Assembly: GCA_002293965.1 (NCBI GenBank)
Contig: DBEG01000156.1
Span: forward strand, 1 to 9,780
Length of the DNA: 9,780 bases
Direction: 5' to 3'
Origin: Actinobacteria bacterium UBA912
GTDB taxonomy: Bacteria; Actinomycetota; Coriobacteriia; Anaerosomatales; UBA912
Below are positions 6,714 to 9,780 of this stretch, in pieces (the stretch's first letter is position 1; each line of letters opens with the position of its first letter). The translations under genes were made by a program, and so were the position numbers. Under the pieces are notes generated by a model that did not search any database, was not told the origin of the DNA, and saw nothing but the letters and a program-made list of their open reading frames with translations.

Positions 6714-7511
6714 TCAGGTTATCCGAACGATCGTGCCAGGTTCTATCCCGAATCTCTCCGCTGCGCTCCCGCGCCGCAGCGCCAGAGTGAGCCAACCCGA
6801 TGAGTCTATCAGAGCAATCGGCTGTCCTTTCTCCACATCCGAGAAAGTCGAGCCGAACGGTGCATCCACGGTGAGATGACCGAAACTGAGTTGGAGATGC
6901 TCTCGACCCAGATCATGAGCACCCAGGTCATCGGGTGTTACCGAGACCCTGATGGACCCGAACCTGTCGATGTCGACCACTTCGGCGGTCAGCACTCCAG
7001 CTTCGATCCTGCACCGCTGGAACGGGGCTGGCTTGAGCGTGGCGGGATCGATCGGCGTGCCCAGCGCCAGGGGCTCCACACCACATGCTAGTGCTGCGGC
7101 AGCCGGAGCGAGGACGTCACGGGCATGGAAGGTGGCTAGCGGCGGTCGGTGGTCGATCTTCCTTGGGTTGAGGGCAACCACCTCGGCGATCCCGCCAGCC
7201 TTCTCGGCGGCGGGGAGAAGCACTCCGTTGTCCGGCCCGACCAACCTGGTCCCAGCGCGGGTGGTGATGCAGAGGTCATTTCTTCCACCGCCGACACCCG
7301 GGTCCACGACGACCAGGTGGATGGCGTCGGGCAGTTGATAGACGCCCGCTGCCGCCACGGCGGCGCCCTTCCTGATGTCGAACGGCGGTATCTGATGACC
7401 CAGATCGACGATCTTGACATGGGGACATGCGTGATAGATCACCGCATGGCAGACGCCGACCCATGTGTCATCAAGACCGAAGTCAGAAACGAAACCGATG
7501 ACGTTTTGCAT
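6714..7511 (-). CDS. S-adenosyl-L-methionine hydroxide adenosyltransferase (SAM hydrolase, DUF62)
   Basis: Hydrolyses SAM to adenosine and methionine with an activated water; it belongs to the superfamily that also contains fluorinase and chlorinase. From the ATG at 7511 the protein has 265 residues, the usual length. The N-terminus shows SDFGLDD (from residue 9). VVDPGVGGGR gives D70 and R77, PDNG follows at 93-96, and TFHARDVLAP gives H129. The spacing D-7-R-52-H matches the Asp68/Arg75/His127 triad known for the hydroxide-type archaeal enzyme PH0463. The C-terminal beta-barrel domain begins near 165 and contains VVDIDRFGSIRVSV. A GGAGG ribosome-binding site lies 6 nt before 7511, so the in-frame extension to about 7655 is rejected. 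It is the first of three same-strand genes. The biological role of this enzyme family is still unclear. Confidence 0.92.
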   Translation of the reverse strand: MQNVIGFVSDFGLDDTWVGVCHAVIYHACPHVKIVDLGHQIPPFDIRKGAAVAAAGVYQLPDAIHLVVVDPGVGGGRNDLCITTRAGTRLVGPDNGVLLPAAEKAGGIAEVVALNPRKIDHRPPLATFHARDVLAPAAAALACGVEPLALGTPIDPATLKPAPFQRCRIEAGVLTAEVVDIDRFGSIRVSVTPDDLGAHDLGREHLQLSFGHLTVDAPFGSTFSDVEKGQPIALIDSSGWLTLALRRGSAAERFGIEPGTIVRIT

Positions 7512-7591
7512 CCGTGACCTCCAGATCCAATGTGTCGAGGGTTGGCCGGTGCCCGGTCCGTCGTCATATAGAGGATACGCCATTGCCCTTT

Positions 7592-7609
7592 GGGTTACTA
7601 TTGTGACAA
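7592..7609. promoter_or_regulatory. Dyad between SAM hydrolase and lipoprotein genes, similar to the rex element
   Basis: The plus strand reads GTTAC-TATT-GTGAC, a 5-N4-5 dyad with one mismatch. On the minus strand TTGTCACAATAGTAACCC matches the rex-promoter element at 13 of 18 positions. It lies 26 nt before the lipoprotein ATG and about 80 nt before the SAM hydrolase ATG. The plus-strand TACTAT at 7596-7601 may alternatively be a simple -10 element of the lipoprotein gene, with a poor -35. Confidence 0.35.
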
Positions 7610-7634
7610 CCGCGGATTCTTGGAGGGTGCAAAG

Positions 7635-8090
7635 ATGCTCACAGGCCGACACCACACATTCCTAGTCGGACTACTACTGACAGCGTTGTTGGCGGCTGGC
7701 TGTTCTGGCCGCACCCAGATCACGTACACCGATACCGATCGCAGTCTCAGCGGTGCGACGCTCGGTGAAGCGCTCTCAGACATCGAGGTCCCCGAGTTCT
7801 ACGGGGCACCCGTCGCCGATGCTGCGGACCTAAGGTCACGATCGCTGACCGCCTTGCGCGAGAATGGCGGATCCCAGGCCGATCTGGCCGACCTGCTGAC
7901 TAGGAACTTCCCTGCCGAGGCCAGGTCCGTCCCCTACTACTTCGAAGAGGCGACCGTCGATGGCCGTGAGGCCTGGATAGTCGCCGAAGTGTGGGGCTCG
8001 GAGGGTGGCGACCTGAACAACGGCCGGATCTGGGCTTTCGATCGGGCTTCAGGGGATATCATCGCTTCGACCACCTTGCCTCTTCGCTAA
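7635..8090 (+). CDS. Small lipoprotein of unknown function
   Basis: A 151-residue protein I do not recognise. It begins with a charged MLTGRHH, a hydrophobic stretch at about 8-21 (TFLVGLLLTALLAA) and an AAGC lipobox with C23. It should therefore be exported by Sec, lipidated by Lgt and cut by LspA, leaving a membrane-anchored extracytoplasmic protein. The mature part is acidic and probably globular: an alpha-helical middle (DLRSRSLTALRENGG and DLADLLTRNF) is followed by likely strands (GREAWIVAEVWG, GRIWAFDRASGDIIAS). The ATG at 7635 is preceded 7 nt upstream by GGAGGG; a longer in-frame start at 7590 would spoil the signal peptide. It is the only plus-strand gene here, divergent from the SAM hydrolase gene and convergent with the DUF2085 gene. 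It has only one Cys and no enzymatic motif. Confidence 0.85.
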   Translation: MLTGRHHTFLVGLLLTALLAAGCSGRTQITYTDTDRSLSGATLGEALSDIEVPEFYGAPVADAADLRSRSLTALRENGGSQADLADLLTRNFPAEARSVPYYFEEATVDGREAWIVAEVWGSEGGDLNNGRIWAFDRASGDIIASTTLPLR

Positions 8091-8103
8091 GCCGAGAGGA
8101 GCC

Positions 8104-8119
8104 CGCGTCGTTCGGCGCG
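8104..8119. terminator. Hairpin between convergent genes
   Basis: CGCGTC-GTTC-GGCGCG forms a 6-bp stem (one G·T) with a 4-nt loop in the 32-nt gap between the lipoprotein and DUF2085 stop codons. A longer-range GCCGA/TCGGC pairing (8091-8095 with 8112-8116) is an alternative fold. Neither strand has a U-tract after the stem, so a terminator role is only suggested by position. Confidence 0.3.
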
Positions 8120-8122
8120 ACC

Positions 8123-8809
8123 TCAGAGGGTGGATGAAACCGTCTGTTCAAGCCAGTAGCGGAACGCCGAAGCGAAGCCGAGCTGCAGGAGCGCAAGTGC
8201 CAGCGCTGCCATGGTGGCAAACAGGGCATCGCGCAGGTTTACGGCTTTTCGCTCGAAGAACGGCAGAAGCGTCACTATGACCAGATTCACGGAAACGAAC
8301 GTGAAGATGACGCTGCCTGCAACTAGTAGCGGGTAACCCACTCCCAGCATTGGACCCAGAAACCAGAGTGCCACGTATGATGCCGGTACGGCGAGCACGA
8401 ACAGCAGTAACTCGCTCGGGGTTCCCAAAACGCGCTCGCTCGACGATCGTACCCAAAGCTGATTGTTGCTGAGAGCCACGACTATGGCGGCCAGGGCAAA
8501 GCCTGTGGTAAGTCCCGTGATCAGCCGGAGTTCATTGGTTGTGTCCCGGATGCCTGCGTAAGAGGTGAACCCGTCAATAGCCATCACCAAGACGAACAAT
8601 CCCAACAGTGCCATGGGTCCGCGAGACGGGAGGCTGGAGGGTCTCGCTCCTCGATGCAGCGCCTTGAGCAGCAAGAACGCGATGACGAAGCCAACATATA
8701 TACCGGTGTCTCGAACACAGACAGGAAGCTGCATCCCACCGCCGAAGAAGGAACGTTCTGGAAGCTGATGGCAGAGTCCATAGCCTAGCCATTGAAGCTG
8801 ATCGAGCAT
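8123..8809 (-). CDS. DUF2085 family integral membrane protein
   Basis: A polytopic membrane protein of unknown function. The family signature is clear: CHQLPERSFF at residues 13-22, then GMQLPVCVRDTGIYVGF (C31, D34, G36), and later MAIDGFTSYAGIRDTTNELRLITGL, which contains the conserved IDG, TN-x-LR and ITG elements. About six hydrophobic helices cover 228 residues: near 37-51, 65-82, 97-112, 132-155, 158-182 and 193-220. The conserved Cys and His near the first helix could bind a metal or be redox-active, but that is not established. I chose the ATG at 8809; a GTG at 8818 would add three residues. Neither has a strong ribosome-binding site. It lies 58 nt downstream of a tRNA gene on the same strand, so the two may share a transcript. 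Confidence 0.85.
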   Translation of the reverse strand: MLDQLQWLGYGLCHQLPERSFFGGGMQLPVCVRDTGIYVGFVIAFLLLKALHRGARPSSLPSRGPMALLGLFVLVMAIDGFTSYAGIRDTTNELRLITGLTTGFALAAIVVALSNNQLWVRSSSERVLGTPSELLLFVLAVPASYVALWFLGPMLGVGYPLLVAGSVIFTFVSVNLVIVTLLPFFERKAVNLRDALFATMAALALALLQLGFASAFRYWLEQTVSSTL

Positions 8810-8867
8810 CGGAGTCACTTTCGATCGATCTTTGAAGTGTTGCGGACAAGATGTCTCGGGTCAGTAA

Positions 8868-8944
8868 TGGTCGGGATGGCGGGATTCGAACCCACGACCT
8901 CTGCGTCCCGAACGCAGCGCTCTACCAAGCTGAGCCACATCCCG
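8868..8944 (-). tRNA. tRNA-Pro (anticodon CGG)
   Basis: All arms fold. The acceptor stem CGGGATG/CATCCCG is a perfect 7 bp. The D-arm is GCTC...GAGC. The anticodon stem CTGCG/CGCAG encloses the loop TTCGGGA, giving anticodon CGG for CCG codons. The T-arm GTGGG/CCCGC encloses TTCGAAT. Discriminator A is followed directly by an encoded CCA (8868-8870). The 5' end is at 8944. No interruption or intron is seen. It sits alone, with no other tRNA within the window. Confidence 0.97.
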
Positions 8945-8954
8945 ACGAAGCCGT

Positions 8955-8960
8955 ATCATA
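8955..8960 (-). promoter_or_regulatory. Candidate -10 element for tRNA-Pro (TATGAT)
   Basis: TATGAT lies 10 nt before the mature tRNA 5' end, so transcription would begin only a few bases ahead of the tRNA. No good -35 is visible 16-18 nt upstream, which lowers confidence. Confidence 0.3.
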
Positions 8961-9028
8961 CACGGTTAGCCGACCCCAGAAAAGCCCTTAGAAACCTTCG
9001 AGCTTGTGTTTGTACGGTCTAACAGTAA

Positions 9029-9061
9029 GCGAGCCGGAGGACATCGAGTCATCCGGCTCGC
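9029..9061 (-). terminator. Strong GC-rich hairpin after the cytochrome gene
   Basis: A perfect 10-bp stem GCGAGCCGGA/TCCGGCTCGC with a 13-nt loop starts 8 nt after the cytochrome stop codon. On the minus strand a G·T and an A-T pair extend it to 12 bp, and it is followed by TTACTGTT, a poor U-tract. It is probably the terminator of the cytochrome transcript and insulates the tRNA. Confidence 0.65.
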
Positions 9062-9069
9062 CTTGGTTG

Positions 9070-9780
9070 TTACGGAATCCTGGTGTTCACGTTCTGAGAC
9101 CGGTGGCAGTCAATGCAGAACGGCTCGGTGTGGCACTTCTCCAGACATCCGACCGACCCATCCTGTGCGACTACAGGTCCATGGACCTCGTTCGTCCAGG
9201 GGCGTCCGTCGATCGCGCCCGGATGGTGGCAGTCACTGCACAACTCGCGGAAGGTATGGCAGTTTGCACACACCCTCTGCTGGGCCTCGCCTGTCACATG
9301 GAACTGCCTGAACTCCTGAGGGTGCGGGACATCAAGAACGTGGCAGTCCACGCAGAACTCATTGTCGTTGACCATCCCAGCTCCGTGACAGACCTCGCAA
9401 GCCTGCGGCTGTGCATTGAACATCTCGGCATGCGTGCCGATCTCTGCTGCCGGCTTGCGAAGGAAGTCGCGGGCTTCATGCGACGCAGGGAGCGGATCGA
9501 CGCGATTGTGGCAGTCGAGGCAGAACTGCATGTCATGGCAAGCGTTCAGGCATATCTGGACGCCACCCGTAGTGACGGCCTGCGCATGTTGTACACCTTC
9601 CCAAGCAACAGCTGGTTGGTACTCCCAGTTCGACTCTACGCCATGGTGACATCTGTTGCAGAACAACTCGTTGTCGGCCGTCGTCTGGTGACAGTAGTCG
9701 CAGCTCGCAGCCAACTCATCAGCGACGGCTCCGTGGGTCTGACGCTCGAACTCCTCAGTGTGCGGCATCTCCATGCCATG
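9070..9780 (-). CDS. Multiheme c-type cytochrome (C-terminal part, 5' end outside the window)
   Basis: An extracytoplasmic electron carrier with covalently bound hemes. The 236 visible codons contain ten heme-binding motifs. Eight are CXXCH, beginning at residues 27, 41, 87, 128, 143, 171, 181 and 222 counted from the window edge. Two are CX3CH: C77-LNA-CH and C212-LEK-CH. They fall into five pairs, most of the form C-x(2,3)-CH-x(3-9)-[FL]C-x2-CH. Recurrent MPHTEEF and VPHPQEF segments and isolated histidines (H16, H65, H101, H117, H161, H200) may supply distal heme ligands. I treat the frame as open at the right edge: the codons before the first ATG (9774) read His-Gly, so the edge probably falls just inside another CXXCH followed by GMEMPH. 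No signal peptide or membrane anchor is in view, and the visible C-terminus is soluble. It resembles NapC/cytochrome c3-like repeats, but I cannot assign a partner or electron acceptor. Confidence 0.9.
   Translation of the reverse strand, partial: HGMEMPHTEEFERQTHGAVADELAASCDYCHQTTADNELFCNRCHHGVESNWEYQPAVAWEGVQHAQAVTTGGVQICLNACHDMQFCLDCHNRVDPLPASHEARDFLRKPAAEIGTHAEMFNAQPQACEVCHGAGMVNDNEFCVDCHVLDVPHPQEFRQFHVTGEAQQRVCANCHTFRELCSDCHHPGAIDGRPWTNEVHGPVVAQDGSVGCLEKCHTEPFCIDCHRSQNVNTRIP

Noticed and set aside
7512..7655. In-frame extension of the SAM hydrolase to about 7655.
   Set aside because: It would overlap the lipoprotein gene and its upstream region. The family starts at the first beta strand, and the ATG at 7511 has GGAGG 6 nt upstream.

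Overview
The window is an ordinary-looking stretch of GC-rich bacterial chromosome. Almost everything is read from the minus strand; the only clear plus-strand gene is a small lipoprotein (7635-8090). The lysS-clpC pairing resembles actinobacterial gene order (mycobacteria have lysS-lsr2-clpC1). Together with the NADH sensor Rex and a soluble multiheme cytochrome c, this suggests an anaerobic or facultative member of the Actinobacteriota, possibly a Coriobacteriia/OPB41-type lineage. The phylum is an inference from synteny and base composition; no marker was compared.

Layout, read right to left in the direction of transcription. (1) 9780-9070: the C-terminal part of a multiheme c-type cytochrome with ten heme-binding motifs in view, two of them the uncommon CX3CH. 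It ends at a strong GC-rich hairpin (9029-9061). (2) 8944-8868: tRNA-Pro(CGG) with an encoded CCA end, followed 58 nt later by a DUF2085 membrane protein (8809-8123). (3) The plus-strand lipoprotein converges on the DUF2085 gene. (4) 7511-4699: three genes in a row, namely S-adenosylmethionine hydroxide adenosyltransferase, methylthioadenosine phosphorylase, and a site-2-type M50 membrane protease with two CBS domains. (5) 4603-3601: rex and tatA; rex has its own promoter overlapped by a near-palindrome of Rex-operator size. (6) 3454-1461: greA-lysS, tightly coupled and driven by a good sigma-70-type promoter. (7) 1292 to the left edge: the first 430 codons of clpC.

Functionally, the SAM hydrolase/MTA phosphorylase pair would turn SAM by-products into methionine, adenine and phosphorylated ribose, and it has the same gene layout as the fluorinase/nucleoside phosphorylase pair (flA/flB) of Streptomyces. 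Rex, TatA and the cytochrome fit respiratory redox control and export of cofactor-bearing proteins. GreA, LysRS and ClpC are core transcription, translation and proteolysis functions. I see no mobile element, CRISPR array, prophage or recognisable defence system. The most interesting signals are small: the Rex-type operator, a related element between 7592 and 7609, the CX3CH hemes, and the archaeal-like CXC tail on the phosphorylase. No gene-free gap exceeds 300 bases.
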